Source of the DNA: Leisingera aquaemixtae
GTDB taxonomy: Bacteria; Pseudomonadota; Alphaproteobacteria; Rhodobacterales; Rhodobacteraceae
DNA: 64,000 nt
Direction of reading: 5' to 3'
Assembly: GCF_019801145.1 (NCBI RefSeq)
Contig: NZ_JAHVJQ010000003.1
Location: 186,001-250,000 of the forward strand
Every line of letters begins with the position of its first letter. Within the stretch, counting starts at the first letter, position 1. Both the position numbers and the translations under genes were made by a program. Below are positions 34,467-45,765 of this stretch, piece by piece. The notes under the pieces were generated by a model that made no database searches, was not told where the DNA came from, and saw only the letters and a list, made by a program, of their open reading frames with translations.

Positions 34467-35450
34467 TTACCACGGGGCGCGGGCCAGGCTGAAGCCCCTG
34501 GCCTTGAGAAGGTTAAGCAGCCCGTTCCTGCCGGGCAGATGGGCGGCGCCCACGGCAACCACGAACCGCTCCTGCTGCGCCGCCTGGATCACCTTCATCC
34601 AGCGGATGTTGCGCTGGTCCAGCAGGCGGCGGTTGTACTGGGCCCACAGCCGTTCCGTCTCAGCCGCGGAGAAGCTGCTGTACTGGGCGCTGATCCAGGG
34701 CGCCAGCACGAAAGAGGTCCAGACGCTCTGGTCGAAATAGGCCTCCACCGGGGTGGCGTCCTCGGGCTTGTCGGACTGGATCAGCTCCAGTTCCAGCTGC
34801 AGCATCCGGGCCTGATCGCGCAGCGGCAGGCTGGACACCGCCGCCAGCGCCTGTTCGGGCGTTTCCAGCGCCCCCAGCGGAATCCGGTTGCGGCGGGCGA
34901 AATCGGAGATCCGGTCGTCCAGCCCGCGGCGCAGGCCGAACCCGTAGGGGCGGCAGCCGCTTTGCACCAGGAACATCGAGATCGCCCAGGGCTGCATCCG
35001 GTTCACGGTGTCCAGGTTGGCGCCGGAGATCCGGGCGGTCAGCTCGAACTGCTCCCAGGACTCGGGCGGCAGCAGCTGCCGCAGCTCGCGCCCCTGCGGC
35101 AGCAAAAAGCTGCGCGCCACCGAGGGCGGCATCCGGTCCAGCCGCTGCATGTCCTGGTCCGAGGTCTCCAGATAGATCGCCTGTGCCGACGCCAGCGCCG
35201 GGCGCAGGGTGCGCATCACCTTGGCCATGCGGGCATCGCCGCCATGCATGGTGCCGATCACATGAATGCTGCGGCTGCCCTTGGTGGCGACCCAGTGGTT
35301 GCCCTCGGAAAACGGGGTGGCGGCCATCGCGCGGTCGAGCCGCTCCTGGGTGGCGGGCGGCAGATAGGCGCGGTAGTCGATGCCGCGGCAGGCGGCAAAG
35401 CCGGCGGTGGCCTGCAGCATCAGCGCAAGGGCTAGTGCAATGGATTTCAT
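34467..35450 (-). CDS. TraB/GumN family exported protein, copy 2
   Basis: A 327-residue paralogue of the next gene: signal peptide MKSIALALALMLQATAGFAAC, GNHWVATKGSRSIHVIGTMHGGDA, QAIYLETSDQDMQRL, PWAISMFLVQSGC, VEAYFDQSVWTSFVLAPWIS, NIRWMKVIQAAQQERFVVAVGAAHLPGRNGLLNLLKARGFSL. The two proteins can be aligned over their whole length and are a tandem duplication. GumN was first seen in the xanthan cluster, but the function of most members is unknown; both genes are probably one transcript. Confidence 0.82.
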   Translation of the reverse strand: MKSIALALALMLQATAGFAACRGIDYRAYLPPATQERLDRAMAATPFSEGNHWVATKGSRSIHVIGTMHGGDARMAKVMRTLRPALASAQAIYLETSDQDMQRLDRMPPSVARSFLLPQGRELRQLLPPESWEQFELTARISGANLDTVNRMQPWAISMFLVQSGCRPYGFGLRRGLDDRISDFARRNRIPLGALETPEQALAAVSSLPLRDQARMLQLELELIQSDKPEDATPVEAYFDQSVWTSFVLAPWISAQYSSFSAAETERLWAQYNRRLLDQRNIRWMKVIQAAQQERFVVAVGAAHLPGRNGLLNLLKARGFSLARAPW

Positions 35451-35600
35451 CAGGTGCCCTTTCCCCGGGAGTTCCGGAACGATGGCCTGGACCTATGACC
35501 CTAGGGCGGGGCAGGGGGTGCGGCAACGTAAAACCCTGCGGCGGCCGGCAATACCCGGCGGCGGATTGCCATCGGCGGCGCTTCCTGCCAGTCATGGGGC

Positions 35601-36296
35601 ATGGAACGCGAGGATCAGCTGTATGCGCCGGTGAAGGCGCTGCTGGAAGGCCAGGGCTATGCCGTCAAGGGCGAGGTGGGGGCTGCCGATGTGGTGGGCG
35701 TCCGCGGTGCGGAACCGCCGGTGATTGTCGAGCTGAAGCTTAAGTTCTCGCTGTCGCTGTTTCATCAGGCGATCGCCCGGCTGGCGATCACCGATCACGT
35801 CTATATCGCGGTGCCGCGGCCCGGCGGGCGGCAGGCGCGGCGGATGATGAAGGACAATCTGGCGATGTGCCGGCGGCTGGGGCTGGGGCTGATCACGGTG
35901 CTGGCGGACGGCCGGGCGGAGGTCCATTGCGATCCCGGCCCCTACAGCCCCCGCAAATCAAAGAAAAAGCAGGCGCGGCTGCTGCGCGAGTTTCAAACCT
36001 TGCGCGGCGATCCCAACGCGGGCGGCGCCACACGGCACGGCATTGTCACCGCCTACCGCCAGGACGCGCTGGCCTGCGCCGCGCATCTGGCCGGGGCGGG
36101 CGCCTGCAAGGGGGCGGAGGTCGCCAGGGCCACCGGCGTCGCGCGGGCCACGCGGCTGATGGCCAGCAACCATTACGGCTGGTTCGAGCGGGTGGAGACA
36201 GGGGTTTACCAGCTGACAGACGCGGGCCGCGACGGGCTGGTGCATTGGGCGGAAAGCTGGGAAGACGCGGCAGTCTCCGGCCCGGAGCAATTTTGA
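35601..36296 (+). CDS. DUF2161 protein with PD-(D/E)XK nuclease-like core
   Basis: A 231-residue cytoplasmic protein. The N-terminal half has the nuclease-like pattern YAVKGEVGAADVVGV...VIVELKLKFSLSLFHQAI, giving Asp, Glu and Lys in the order of PD-(D/E)XK enzymes, then VYIAVPRPGGRQARR. The C-terminal half (ACKGAEVARATGVARATRLM) looks like a winged helix, ending with YGWFERVETGVYQLTDAG. Database names call relatives phosphodiesterases, but activity is not established. The basic linker RKSKKKQARLL may bind nucleic acid. It is divergent from the gumN-like pair. Confidence 0.78.
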   Translation: MEREDQLYAPVKALLEGQGYAVKGEVGAADVVGVRGAEPPVIVELKLKFSLSLFHQAIARLAITDHVYIAVPRPGGRQARRMMKDNLAMCRRLGLGLITVLADGRAEVHCDPGPYSPRKSKKKQARLLREFQTLRGDPNAGGATRHGIVTAYRQDALACAAHLAGAGACKGAEVARATGVARATRLMASNHYGWFERVETGVYQLTDAGRDGLVHWAESWEDAAVSGPEQF

Positions 36297-36393
36297 TTTT
36301 TTGTTTTTCGAAGTAAAAACAAAAGCTTGAACGTGTTCTCTCTGGTGCTGCCAGCGCCGCGGAAAATCCAGCAATTTTTCTTGCATGAAGATG

Positions 36394-36422
36394 TTGACTC
36401 GGCCCGGATCGATGCCTAGCTT
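36394..36422 (+). promoter_or_regulatory. groESL promoter
   Basis: TTGACT at 36394-36399 and TAGCTT at 36417-36422 are separated by 17 bases, a fair vegetative promoter. The CIRCE element starts eight bases downstream, in position to block the initiation region. Confidence 0.55.
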
Positions 36423-36429
36423 CCCCTCG

Positions 36430-36456
36430 TTAGCACTCAGCCCTGTTGAGTGATAA
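36430..36456. promoter_or_regulatory. CIRCE element (HrcA operator)
   Basis: TTAGCACTC, nine spacer bases, then GAGTGATAA: one mismatch to the canonical inverted repeat. It lies 67 bases upstream of groES and marks control by the heat-shock repressor HrcA. Confidence 0.95.
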
Positions 36457-36522
36457 CGGCCCCGCCGGGGAGGCGGAGGTCCCATAGATAACAACCTTTG
36501 AGCCTTTCAAGGAGCTGCAAAG

Positions 36523-36810
36523 ATGGCATTGAAACCGCTTCATGACCGCGTGCTGGTGCGCCGCACCGAAAGCGAAGAGAAAACCGCGGGCGGCCTGATC
36601 ATCCCCGATTCCGCCAAGGAAAAGCCGAGCGAAGGCGTTGTGGTTGCATGCGGCGCAGGCGCCCGCAAGGACAGCGGCGAACTGATCGAGATGGCCGTGT
36701 CCGCTGGCGACCGCATCATGTTCGGCAAATGGTCCGGCACCGAGATCACCGTCGACGGTGAAGAGCTGCTGATGATGAAGGAAAGCGACATCATGGGCAT
36801 CATCGAGTAA
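36523..36810 (+). CDS. groES: co-chaperonin GroES
   Basis: A 95-residue Hsp10: [21 protein letters not shown], the mobile loop [44 protein letters not shown], and ESDIMGIIE at the end. It caps the GroEL ring. RBS AAGGAGC precedes the ATG. It is the first gene of a two-gene heat-shock operon, 75 bases before groEL, with a CIRCE element upstream. Confidence 0.98.
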   Translation: MALKPLHDRVLVRRTESEEKTAGGLIIPDSAKEKPSEGVVVACGAGARKDSGELIEMAVSAGDRIMFGKWSGTEITVDGEELLMMKESDIMGIIE

Positions 36811-36882
36811 GACCCCGGGATTATCCCAAGTCTGCTCTGATCCCTGATCGCTGAAACACACAGAATTTCTCTAGGAGAGTGA

Positions 36883-38535
<1,653 letters not shown>

Positions 38536-38562
38536 GCATCAGCCATCCATCCGGATGACTTT

Positions 38563-38592
38563 GGGGGCTGCCTGGACGGGCAGCCCCTTTTC
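38563..38592 (+). terminator. Rho-independent terminator of groESL
   Basis: GGGGCTGCC and GGCAGCCCC pair around a short loop and are followed by TTTTCGTTTT, 28 bases after the groEL stop. Confidence 0.9.
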
Positions 38593-38623
38593 GTTTTGAG
38601 TTTAGTGACTTACAACCTAAAGC

Positions 38624-39517
38624 ATGGCCAAAGCGGTTTTCATTCAATCCTCCCATTCCAGCTACGACGATCAGCCTGGGAGCGCTTATCACTTTCCTAA
38701 AAAGCAGTATCTGAGCCGGGTTGAGCAAACCGTCGGCGACTGGGTCATCTTTTATGAGGGAAAGAGGGGCGGAGGCCGAGGCTACTACGGAGTTCAGCGC
38801 GTTCTGCAGGTTCTGGACGATCCGAAGAACCCGGAGATGGCATATGCAGTCCTGGATCAGGGCAGCGAACTGTCTTTCGAGAACTTTGTCCCCCGTTGGG
38901 TGGAAGGGCAGGGGCCTTACGAAACAGGGCTGCCTAGATCGCGGGGAAACAATACGAGTTCAGTCCGGCTCATTTCTGATGAGGATTTCGCCCGCATCAT
39001 TAACGCGGGGCTTGCTGCCAGGGACGAGCCTAATACCATTCCGAGAACAGGGGAGCAGCATTATGAAAGCGGGTTTGCCGAAGCGCAGGCGGACTTTTCG
39101 CCGCCGGATCAGCCGCGGGAAATGCTTCTATCTCAGCGTGCCTTTAGAGACAGGAGCTTTGCGCGGCAGGTGAAACATGCCTATGGAGGGCGTTGCTCTA
39201 TGTCCGGGCTCGAACTGAGGAACGGAGGAGGGCGGCCCGAAGTGGAGGCAGCGCATATTATTCCAGTTTCGGAAAGAGGTCCTGACACGGTGCGAAACGG
39301 TCTTGCTCTTTCGGGAACCGTTCACTGGATGTTCGACAGGGGGCTTTTGTCCATCAGCGATGACTATGAAATCCTGGTGGCAAAGAAGGCTGTTGATGAA
39401 AGCACGCTCAGCAGGCTGCTTCTGCCAGAGCGGCGTTTGCTGGAGCCGGAAAACCCAGTTTTTAAGCCACACAAATCATACCTGCGATGGCATCGGGAAA
39501 ACCGGTTTAAGGGATAA
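38624..39517 (+). CDS. HNH endonuclease with N-terminal reader-like domain
   Basis: A 297-residue protein. The C-terminal half has an HNH_2-type nuclease core: AYGGRCSMSGLELRNGGGRPE, AAHIIPVSERGPDTVRNGLAL, TVHWMFDRGLLSISDDYEI. The N-terminal 130 residues (YHFPKKQYLSRVEQTVGDWVIFYEGKR, then YYGVQRVLQVLDD) resemble the PUA-like/EVE or SRA-type folds that read modified bases, followed by a charged linker. It would fit a modification-dependent (type IV-like) restriction enzyme. The gene is less GC-rich than groEL upstream and has no methylase partner, which suggests horizontal transfer. The reader-domain assignment is from pattern alone. Confidence 0.72.
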   Translation: MAKAVFIQSSHSSYDDQPGSAYHFPKKQYLSRVEQTVGDWVIFYEGKRGGGRGYYGVQRVLQVLDDPKNPEMAYAVLDQGSELSFENFVPRWVEGQGPYETGLPRSRGNNTSSVRLISDEDFARIINAGLAARDEPNTIPRTGEQHYESGFAEAQADFSPPDQPREMLLSQRAFRDRSFARQVKHAYGGRCSMSGLELRNGGGRPEVEAAHIIPVSERGPDTVRNGLALSGTVHWMFDRGLLSISDDYEILVAKKAVDESTLSRLLLPERRLLEPENPVFKPHKSYLRWHRENRFKG

Positions 39518-39611
39518 GATCCTGTCTGATAGCAAATGCAGATTTCAGTGGCCGGGCGTGAGGGAGCGGGCTAGCTTTTTGAGAGACGCGCAACAGGAAA
39601 GGGTCCGGCAA

Positions 39612-40925
39612 ATGGCGATACCGGCAGGGCCGATGCTGGCCCGTCTCCTGCTTGCCTTGCTGATCGCCGGATGTGCGGTTTCACCGGTGGACCGGCTGGC
39701 CAAGCCGCCGAACCTTTATGCAACTGGGCTTAACTATCAGGCGGAGAAGGTGCCCGAGGCGCAGCGCACGGTGGCGCCGCGGCTGCTCTATGTCACCAAC
39801 CGGTCGCAGCGGCTGAACGGCGACGGGTCCGTGACCTATCTGGCGGAACGGTCGGATTCCATGGCCTTTGGCGCGGCGCAGGTGCAGTTCACAAGGGTGC
39901 AGGACTGGCCGGAACTGGTGGCGCTGACCCATGCCGATGGAAAGGGGCGGCTGCCGCGGCTCAAAGTGGCGGGATACCGCGACGGCATCCGCTTTTCCAA
40001 GACGCCATTGCCGGCCGAGCGGCGGGACGGCCGGGTCGTGACCGAGGCGCGGGCAGAGCGGGAATATGCCGCCTATTCGGCTGCGTTCCGGAAAGCGGTG
40101 GCGGCAGAAGTCAGGCGGGCTGGAACCGGCCGCATCCTCCTGTTTGTGCACGGGTTCAACAACGACTTTGACGATGCGCTGACCACATTGGCCAATATCT
40201 GGCACTATGCCGGGCGCCGCTCGGTGCCGATGATGTTTTCCTGGCCCGCGGGCAATTCCGGCCTGTTCAAGTATTTCCGGGACCGGGAGGCCGGGGATTT
40301 TTCGGTGTTTCACCTGAAGGAAACACTGGACCTGCTGGCCTCGGTTCCGGAGGTGGAGGACATTGACATCGTTGCCCACTCCCGCGGCAGCGATCTGGCC
40401 ACCACGGCGTTGCGCGAGCTGGTGATCCGCGAGCGGGGGCGGGGCCTGCAGCCGAAGCTTACGCTGAAGACCGGCACCCTGATCCTGGCTGCGCCCGACA
40501 TTGACGTCGGTTTCGTGCGGCAACGGCTGATGAGCGAGCGGGTATTTGCAGCCTTCGAACAGGTCAACGTCTACATCAACCCTGAAGACCAGGCGCTGGC
40601 CCTGGCCTCGGTTCTGACCCGGGAGTCGCGGTTCGGGCGGCTGGATGCCACCGATTTCGCCCCGGGCGAACTGGCGTCGCTGAAGAAGGTGGGGCTTGTG
40701 CATTTCATCCGGGTCGAAGGCGCGGGCGGGTCGGGCCACTCCTATTTCCGCGATAATCCCGGTGCGATGTCGGACATCGCGCTGGCGCTGAGGACGCGGG
40801 CTTTTCCCGGCGGCACCTTGCGCCCGCTGGAACTCGACCACGACAATATCTGGACCCTGCACCCGGACTACCCGCTGGATCGTCTGCCAGACCTGGACCT
40901 GGACTTTGTGCAGGAGCGGCGCTGA
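39612..40925 (+). CDS. lipoprotein with DUF900 alpha/beta hydrolase domain
   Basis: A 437-residue protein with a lipobox (ARLLLALLIAGCAVS, Cys at about 23). Residues about 150-330 form the DUF900 hydrolase: ILLFVHGFNNDFDDALTTLANI, MMFSWPAGNSGLFKYF, IDIVAHSRGSDLATTAL with the nucleophile Ser in HSRGS, ILAAPDIDVGFV, and the late His in GGSGHSYFRDNPG. It is anchored to a membrane, probably facing the periplasm. The substrate is unknown. AGGAAAGGG precedes the ATG at 39612; the longer frame overlaps the nuclease gene in another phase. It may be part of a run with the DMT and lipase genes that follow. Confidence 0.85.
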   Translation: MAIPAGPMLARLLLALLIAGCAVSPVDRLAKPPNLYATGLNYQAEKVPEAQRTVAPRLLYVTNRSQRLNGDGSVTYLAERSDSMAFGAAQVQFTRVQDWPELVALTHADGKGRLPRLKVAGYRDGIRFSKTPLPAERRDGRVVTEARAEREYAAYSAAFRKAVAAEVRRAGTGRILLFVHGFNNDFDDALTTLANIWHYAGRRSVPMMFSWPAGNSGLFKYFRDREAGDFSVFHLKETLDLLASVPEVEDIDIVAHSRGSDLATTALRELVIRERGRGLQPKLTLKTGTLILAAPDIDVGFVRQRLMSERVFAAFEQVNVYINPEDQALALASVLTRESRFGRLDATDFAPGELASLKKVGLVHFIRVEGAGGSGHSYFRDNPGAMSDIALALRTRAFPGGTLRPLELDHDNIWTLHPDYPLDRLPDLDLDFVQERR

Positions 40926-40983
40926 GGGGGCAGACGCCGAAAAACCGCTGGTGTGCCGTATGCAGCCGCGGTAGCCGTTGGAA

Positions 40984-41841
40984 ATGCGCCTGTTTCTTCT
41001 CGTCTCCCTCACCATGGCGGCCTTTGCCGCGAACTCCATCCTCAGCCGGCTGGCCATCGGGGACGGGCATATGGATGCGGGCAGCTTTGGCCTTTTGCGG
41101 CTGGCCTCCGGCGCGGCGATGCTGGTGATCCTGTGCCGGGTGCAGGGGCTGGCGGTGCGGCAGGGCCTGGCGGCGAGCCTGAAGGGCGGGGCGGCGCTGA
41201 CGCTTTATATCGCCGGGTTTTCGCTGGCTTATCAGCAGCTTGACGCGGGCCTTGGCGCGCTGGTGCTGTTCGGGGTGGTGCAGGTGTCGATGTTCCTGTG
41301 GGGCGCGGTGCGGGGCACGCCGGTCAGCGCGGGCCAGGTGGCGGGCGCGGTGCTGGCGTTTCTGGGGTTGGCCTATGTGGTCTGGCCCGACGGCTCCGGC
41401 GCGGTGCCCTTGGGCGCGTCTCTGCTGATGGCGGCGGCTGGCCTGGGCTGGGGGATCTACAGCATCCTGGGCCGCGGCGCGGCGCAGCCGCTGGCGGCGA
41501 CGGCGGTGAATTTCCTGTGGTCCACGGCGATGTTCCTGCCGGTGGCCCTGTGGCTGGGCGGCAGCACGGTCAGCCTCTACGGCGCGGTGCTGGCGGTGCT
41601 GTCCGGCGCGGTGACCTCCGGCATGGGCTATGCGCTGTGGTACCGGCTGCTGCCGCAGATCCTGCCCGCGGTGGCCGCCACCGTGCAGCTGAGCGTGCCG
41701 GTGATTGCGATCCTTGCCGGCGCGGCCTTGCTGGGCGAAAGCATCGGGCTGCGGCTGGTCTTCGGCAGCGCCGCGGTGCTGGGCGGCATCGCGCTGGTGG
41801 TGCGGCTGGCGCCCGGGCGCAAGGTGCAGGCGGCCAAGTAA
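40984..41841 (+). CDS. EamA/DMT superfamily transporter
   Basis: A 285-residue inner-membrane protein with ten predicted helices in two EamA repeats. The first repeat begins FLLVSLTMAAFAANSILSRLA and includes ALTLYIAGFSLAYQQL; the second contains GLGWGIYSILGRGAA, GAVTSGMGYALWYRLLP and PVIAILAGAALLGESI. Members export amino acids, nucleosides or drugs; no substrate can be assigned. ATG at 40984 is preferred to a TTG six bases earlier. Confidence 0.88.
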   Translation: MRLFLLVSLTMAAFAANSILSRLAIGDGHMDAGSFGLLRLASGAAMLVILCRVQGLAVRQGLAASLKGGAALTLYIAGFSLAYQQLDAGLGALVLFGVVQVSMFLWGAVRGTPVSAGQVAGAVLAFLGLAYVVWPDGSGAVPLGASLLMAAAGLGWGIYSILGRGAAQPLAATAVNFLWSTAMFLPVALWLGGSTVSLYGAVLAVLSGAVTSGMGYALWYRLLPQILPAVAATVQLSVPVIAILAGAALLGESIGLRLVFGSAAVLGGIALVVRLAPGRKVQAAK

Positions 41842-41886
41842 CCGCAGGGGCTTCCCTGTGCCGCCGCTTGCGCTTATCTGGGCGTC

Positions 41887-42663
41887 ATGCGTGATGTTCT
41901 GAAACCCCTCCTTGCCGCCGCTGCGGCGCTGCTGCCGCTGCCTGCGGCGGCCGATTGCGTGATCCTGCTGCACGGCTTGGCGCGCTCCGAGACCTCATTC
42001 GCGGTGATGGAAGAGGTCTTGCAGTCGCGCGGGCTGGCCGTGGTGCGGCCCGGCTATGCCTCGACCGAGGAGACCATCCAGGTTCTGGCAGAACAGACCT
42101 TGCCCGCGGCCTTTGCCGCCTGCGGCGAGGAGGCAACCCACGTGGTCACCCACTCTATGGGCGGCATCCTGCTGCGGTACTGGCTGCAGGACAACAGCCC
42201 TGCAAACCTGGGCCGGGTGGTGATGATGGGGCCGCCCAACCAGGGCAGCGAGCTGGTGGATGAGCTGGGCGACTGGGAGGTGTTCGGCCTGCTGAACGGG
42301 CCTGCCGGGCTGCAGCTGGGCACCGGGGCGGAGAGCCTGCCCAAGCGCCTGCCGCCGGTCGGTTTCGAGCTGGGGGTGATTGCGGGCAACGAGACGCTGA
42401 ACCCGCTGTTTTCGTCGCTGATCCCGGGGCCGGATGACGGCAAGGTCTCGGTCGCCAGCACCAGGGTCGAGGGCATGGCGGCGCATCTGACGCTGCCGGT
42501 CACTCACACCTACATGATGAACAACCCGCGGGTGATGGCGCAGGCGCTGCATTTCCTGGAGGAAGGCCGGTTCGAGCCGCCGCAGACATGGCTGGCAGCG
42601 GTGGAAGAGATCATTGGCGAGGCCTGCCAGCTGAATGGCGGCTGTGAAGAGGCGGAAGAATGA
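41887..42663 (+). CDS. secreted lipase-like alpha/beta hydrolase
   Basis: A 258-residue protein with signal peptide ([17 protein letters not shown]) and an alpha/beta hydrolase core: [36 protein letters not shown] with the nucleophile Ser in [37 protein letters not shown] containing the acid and a late [12 protein letters not shown] with the His. The domain matches PGAP1/lipase class 2-like enzymes of the periplasm. Its stop overlaps the start of phnM (ATGA). Confidence 0.83.
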   Translation: MRDVLKPLLAAAAALLPLPAAADCVILLHGLARSETSFAVMEEVLQSRGLAVVRPGYASTEETIQVLAEQTLPAAFAACGEEATHVVTHSMGGILLRYWLQDNSPANLGRVVMMGPPNQGSELVDELGDWEVFGLLNGPAGLQLGTGAESLPKRLPPVGFELGVIAGNETLNPLFSSLIPGPDDGKVSVASTRVEGMAAHLTLPVTHTYMMNNPRVMAQALHFLEEGRFEPPQTWLAAVEEIIGEACQLNGGCEEAEE

Positions 42664-43808
42664 CGTTGGAACTGACCCTGCAGGGCGGCGATGTGCTGCG
42701 CCCCGGCGGGCTGGAGAAGGGCGGCAAGATCGCCATCGCGGACGGGCTGGTGGCGGATGCGCCTGTGGGCCGCGCGGTGGACCTGTCGGGCTACTTGGTG
42801 CTGCCGGGGATCGTGGATGCGCATGGCGACGGCTTTGAACGCCACCTGGCGCCGCGCCGGGGTGCGATGAAGCAGATGGCGGAGGGCGTCGTGGCAGCGG
42901 AGGCTGAGCTGGCTGCCAATGGCATCACCACCGCGGTGCTGGCGCAGTTCTATTCCTGGGAAGGCGGCCTTCGGGGCCCTGAGTTTGCGGCGCAGGTGTT
43001 CGAGGCGGTCAAGACGGTGCGCGGCTCTGTCGTCACTGATCTGCTGCCGCAGCTGCGGTTCGAGATCCACATGCTGGAGGATTACGCCGGGCTGGCTGCG
43101 AAGGTCGCCGAGTGGCAGGTGCCCTATGTGGTGTTCAACGACCACCTGCCGCATGACCGGCTGGCTGAGGGCAAGAAGCCGCCGCGGCTGACCGGCCAGG
43201 CGCTGAAGGCGGGGCGCAACCCGGAAGTGCACTGGCAGATGCTGAAGGACATGCACGCGCGCCGGGATGAGGTGCCGGGCAGGCTGGATGCGCTGTGCCG
43301 CGAACTGGCCGCGCTGGATGTGCGGCTGGGCAGCCATGACGACCAGACCGCAGAGGACCGCGCCGTCTGGCGCGAGCGCGGCGCCCGGATTGCCGAATTC
43401 CCCGAGACGCTGGAGGCGGCGGAGGCCGCGCGCAGCGCAGGCGATCCGGTGATCCTCGGCTCGCCCAACGTGGTGCGGGGCGGCTCGCACAAGGGCAATG
43501 CCTCCGCCGTTGAGCTGATCGCCATGGGGCTCTGCGATGCGCTGGCCTCCGATTACCACTACCCCAGCCCGCGCCGCGCCGCGCTGATGCTGGAACGCTC
43601 CGGCCTGCTGGATCTGGAAGGGGCCTGGCGGCTGGTCTCTGAAGGGCCCGCGCAGCTGCTGGGCCTCAACGACCGGGGCACGCTGGAGGCAGGCAAGCGC
43701 GCCGATATTCTGGTGCTGGACAAGGCCACCCAGCGGGTGGCGGCAACGCTGTCCGGCGGGCGGGTCAGCTATATGTCGGGAGAGATTGCGGGCCGCTTCC
43801 TGGCTTAG
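42660..43808 (+). CDS. phnM: alpha-D-ribose 1-methylphosphonate 5-triphosphate diphosphatase
   Basis: A 382-residue amidohydrolase of the PhnM type. Metal site [81 protein letters not shown], and [16 protein letters not shown] near the end. PhnM removes pyrophosphate from the methylphosphonate intermediate in C-P lyase phosphonate use. None of the other phn genes are in the window, and the gene overlaps a secreted hydrolase, so it is either a displaced phn gene or a paralogue with a changed role. Confidence 0.87.
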   Translation: MTLELTLQGGDVLRPGGLEKGGKIAIADGLVADAPVGRAVDLSGYLVLPGIVDAHGDGFERHLAPRRGAMKQMAEGVVAAEAELAANGITTAVLAQFYSWEGGLRGPEFAAQVFEAVKTVRGSVVTDLLPQLRFEIHMLEDYAGLAAKVAEWQVPYVVFNDHLPHDRLAEGKKPPRLTGQALKAGRNPEVHWQMLKDMHARRDEVPGRLDALCRELAALDVRLGSHDDQTAEDRAVWRERGARIAEFPETLEAAEAARSAGDPVILGSPNVVRGGSHKGNASAVELIAMGLCDALASDYHYPSPRRAALMLERSGLLDLEGAWRLVSEGPAQLLGLNDRGTLEAGKRADILVLDKATQRVAATLSGGRVSYMSGEIAGRFLA

Positions 43809-43997
43809 CGGAGCGGCGCCGCGCATCAGGCCGGATGGCCCTCTTTGCGGCGCGTGAAACCGGCGGGGCCGCTTTCACAGGCGTTTCTTTTATGGGCCGA
43901 CTGCTTCATCCGGCTGAAAATATCCCGGGGGTCTGGGGGCAGAGCCCCAAGTTGGGAAGGGGCCGGGGGCTGGGCTCCCGGCTTTCCCGGCCAGGGA

Positions 43998-45074
43998 TTA
44001 GCCTTGCGGCTTCTGCACCCGGTTCACATGGCCCATCTTGCGGCCCGGCTTGGCCTCGGCCTTGCCGTAAAGGTGGATGGCGCAGTCCGCCTCTTTCGCC
44101 AGCTCCGGGATGCGGTCCACGTCATCGCCGATCAGGTTTTCCATCACCACGTCGGAATGGCGCTGCCCGTCGCCCAGCGGCCATCCCGCAACCGCGCGGA
44201 TGTGCTGTTCGAACTGGTCGACGGTGCAGCCGTTCTGGGTCCAGTGGCCGGAGTTGTGGACGCGCGGGGCGATCTCGTTGACGATCAGGCCGTCGGCGGT
44301 GACGAACAGCTCGACGCCGAGGACGCCGACATACTCCAGCGCGTTCAGGATCTTGCCCGCCATCAGCACCGCATCCATGCGCTGGCCGGTGCTGAGGCGC
44401 GCAGGGATAGTGGTGGTGTGCAGGATGCCGTCGCGGTGGACGTTCTCGCCGGGATCGAAACAGGCGATCTCACCGGTCACGCCGCGGGCGGCAATGACCG
44501 AGACCTCGTGGGTGAAATTCACGAAGCCTTCGAGGACCGAGGGCGCGCCAGCCATTGCGGCGAGCGCTTCACCGGCGTCTTCAGGGGATTTGATGCGGGC
44601 CTGGCCCTTGCCGTCATAGCCGAAGCGGCGGGTCTTCAGGATCGAGGGCGTGCCGATCCCGGACAGCGCCGCGTCGAGGCTGGCCTGGTCGGTGATATCG
44701 GCAAAAGGCGCGGTCTTGAGGCCCAGCTCCTGCAGGAAGCTCTTTTCGGTCAGCCGGTCCTGGCTGATCCTGAGCGCCTCGCGGCCCGGGCGGATCGGCT
44801 TTTGCGATTCCAGCAGGTCGAGCGCGGAGGTCGGGATGTTCTCGAACTCATAGGTGATCACGTCGACCGAGGCGGCAAAGGCAGCCAGCGCTTCGGCGTC
44901 CTCGTAGCCTGCAGTGGTCACGCGGTCGGCGACATGGCCTGCGGGCGGGTTGGCGCCGGGCTCGAAAATATGGGTCTTGAAGCCGAGGCGGGAGGCCGCG
45001 ACCGAGAGCATCCGGCCAAGCTGGCCGCCGCCGAGGATGCCGATGGTGGAGCCGGGCGCGAGGGTATCAGTCAT
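43998..45074 (-). CDS. purK: N5-carboxyaminoimidazole ribonucleotide synthetase
   Basis: A 358-residue ATP-grasp enzyme of purine synthesis. [22 protein letters not shown] at the start, [51 protein letters not shown] (ATP-grasp P-loop equivalent), [43 protein letters not shown]. It carboxylates AIR with bicarbonate and ATP, passing the product to PurE. The gene overlaps the end of purE by eight bases. Confidence 0.97.
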   Translation of the reverse strand: MTDTLAPGSTIGILGGGQLGRMLSVAASRLGFKTHIFEPGANPPAGHVADRVTTAGYEDAEALAAFAASVDVITYEFENIPTSALDLLESQKPIRPGREALRISQDRLTEKSFLQELGLKTAPFADITDQASLDAALSGIGTPSILKTRRFGYDGKGQARIKSPEDAGEALAAMAGAPSVLEGFVNFTHEVSVIAARGVTGEIACFDPGENVHRDGILHTTTIPARLSTGQRMDAVLMAGKILNALEYVGVLGVELFVTADGLIVNEIAPRVHNSGHWTQNGCTVDQFEQHIRAVAGWPLGDGQRHSDVVMENLIGDDVDRIPELAKEADCAIHLYGKAEAKPGRKMGHVNRVQKPQG

Positions 45075-45555
45075 CGGAAGGCTCCTCGGGGATGGAGGCG
45101 GAGAGCGCCTCGCGCCAGTCGTCGAGGCGCTGGGCCAGGGCGGGGTCCTGCAGCGCCAGGATGCCAGCGGCCATCAGGCCCGCGTTGGCGGCACCGGCGG
45201 CACCGATCGCCATGGTGGCAACCGGGAAGCCCTTGGGCATCTGCACGATGGAATAGAGCGAGTCGACGCCCGAGAGGGCGCGGGTCTGGACAGGCACGCC
45301 GACCACCGGCACGCGGGTTTTCGATGCGACCATGCCGGGCAGGTGGGCAGCACCGCCGGCGCCTGCGATAATCACCTGCAAACCGCGGTCAGCCGCGCTC
45401 TTGCCGTAGCTCCACAGCCGGTCCGGGGTGCGGTGGGCAGAGACGATCTTGGCCTCGTAGGCAACGCCCAGTTCGTCCAGAATATTCGCGGCTTCCTTCA
45501 TGGTGGGCCAGTCGGATTGGCTGCCCATGATGATGCCCACTTTGATGTCGGCCAT
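45067..45555 (-). CDS. purE: N5-carboxyaminoimidazole ribonucleotide mutase
   Basis: A 162-residue class I Pur[68 protein letters not shown]-type block ([13 protein letters not shown]), and [20 protein letters not shown]. It converts N5-CAIR to CAIR. It is the first gene of a purE-purK pair. Confidence 0.97.
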   Translation of the reverse strand: MADIKVGIIMGSQSDWPTMKEAANILDELGVAYEAKIVSAHRTPDRLWSYGKSAADRGLQVIIAGAGGAAHLPGMVASKTRVPVVGVPVQTRALSGVDSLYSIVQMPKGFPVATMAIGAAGAANAGLMAAGILALQDPALAQRLDDWREALSASIPEEPSDD

Positions 45556-45765
45556 GGCTGGTGGCTCCTGTCGCGGCTTGTGGAGCGCGCACTATAGGGA
45601 AACTTGGGTTTTGCGCAATCCGGCTTGGGATGGAAAACAGCGGGATTTGCCCTGTTTCAAGGGCTTTGGCGCTTTGCCGCAGGACAGGGGCTTGCCTCCC
45701 TGCGGTACGGAAATAGACTGTTAACTCAATCATAGGTAGATGGTGGGGCAGGAGAGGAAGATTCG

